Assembly (NCBI GenBank): GCA_016212295.1
Contig: JACRGO010000151.1
Location: 1-23,001, forward strand
Source: Nitrospinota bacterium
Lineage (GTDB): Bacteria; Nitrospinota; Nitrospinia; JACRGO01
Length of the DNA: 23,001 nucleotides
Direction: 5' to 3'
A program made the position numbers and the translations under genes. A model generated the notes under the pieces. The model saw only the letters and a program-made list of their open reading frames with translations, searched no databases and was not told where the DNA came from. Shown in pieces: positions 22,601-23,001 of this stretch; the first letter of the stretch is position 1; the number at the start of each line of letters is the position of its first letter.

Positions 22601-23001
22601 TAAAAAAACTTTGAAAGTTTATAATCCTTTGAAATTGAATTTAATTTTTACCCATATTAATATCCTTATTTAGATCCTTCCAGTAACTTCAATAAGTTCT
22701 CCTATTACATTCAGACCGGTAACTTGGGCTGAAATTCCTTGGCTGTCAAAATGTTTTTTGTGCCACTGAAATCAAACAATAGAGCCTACGCATAAATTAA
22801 AAATCGGCAAATCTATTTTTTAAAATACAATAAAAACAATGAGTTAGATTTTTGGCATAGAATAATCGCGGAATTTAATTTGTAAAATTCTTTCAAAAAA
22901 TCCAAAAAATGCACATAAAATATGCATCTGAGGCATAAAGCTATGTTGAAATTTACAAATTTCAAATAGTCTCCGCATAAATTAAACTCTTTAAAAACAA
23001 A
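22601..23001. other. AT-rich non-coding end of the window
   Basis: No gene is recognised. The word CGCATAAATTAAA occurs twice (22,790-22,802 and 22,974-22,986) and a perfect 9-bp-arm palindrome (TTGAAATTT-AC-AAATTTCAA) spans 22,946-22,965. These may mark the edge of an element that continues beyond the window. Confidence 0.4.

Overview
The window is a bacterial chromosome segment of roughly 50% G+C, probably from an uncultivated diderm lineage. An outer-membrane lifestyle is suggested by a GT9 heptosyltransferase-like gene, an exported PBP4-type carboxypeptidase, an RND/MMPL exporter and exported YceI and alpha-carbonic anhydrase proteins. The archaeal/eukaryotic-type prolyl-tRNA synthetase, two B12-binding radical SAM enzymes, a U32 protein and a threonine synthase paired with a MoaD-like carrier would fit Nitrospirota, Nitrospinota, Desulfobacterota or a nearby candidate phylum. 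No rRNA, tRNA or other marker fixes the taxonomy.

Layout. 1-11,087 is all minus strand: a U32 protein (cut by the left edge), YceI, a B12-radical SAM/MMPL exporter operon (5398 to 1752), an alpha-carbonic anhydrase with a clear intrinsic terminator, a RelE/ParE-type toxin-antitoxin pair, a decayed SIR2-like gene, a MoaD-like/B12-radical SAM pair overlapping by 4 nt, and an M55 D-aminopeptidase. 11,412-16,781 is plus strand: GT9 glycosyltransferase, proS, a PilZ protein, a nucleotidyltransferase with a 55-residue partner, and dacB. 16,869-19,562 is minus strand: DedA followed by a KimA-like APC permease. 19,845-22,329 is plus strand: cysK, thrC and a second MoaD-like carrier. 22,330-23,001 has no recognisable gene but carries several repeats.

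How the genes fit together. Two separate operons each contain a small beta-grasp carrier related to the other (shared FP.LKE.LYD..GNL pattern). One sits with a B12-radical SAM enzyme and the other with cysK and thrC. Both carry residues after the Gly-Gly (GGSE and GGK), so both probably need C-terminal trimming before thiocarboxylation. This suggests protein-thiocarboxylate sulfur transfer for cysteine or homocysteine, and possibly for an unknown radical SAM product. This is the best candidate in the window for an undescribed system. The first radical SAM gene is directly coupled to an RND lipid-type exporter, which suggests a modified lipid that is then moved across the envelope.

The intergenic DNA is unusual. 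At least five degenerate repeat families, many arranged as long inverted repeats, occupy most gaps, along with two 7-bp tandem repeats, a MITE-like element and a cluster of short GC-rich hairpins. The AT-rich stretch 6,650-8,280 (toxin-antitoxin pair, SIR2 remnant) and the nucleotidyltransferase pair at 14,622-15,283 look like accessory DNA.
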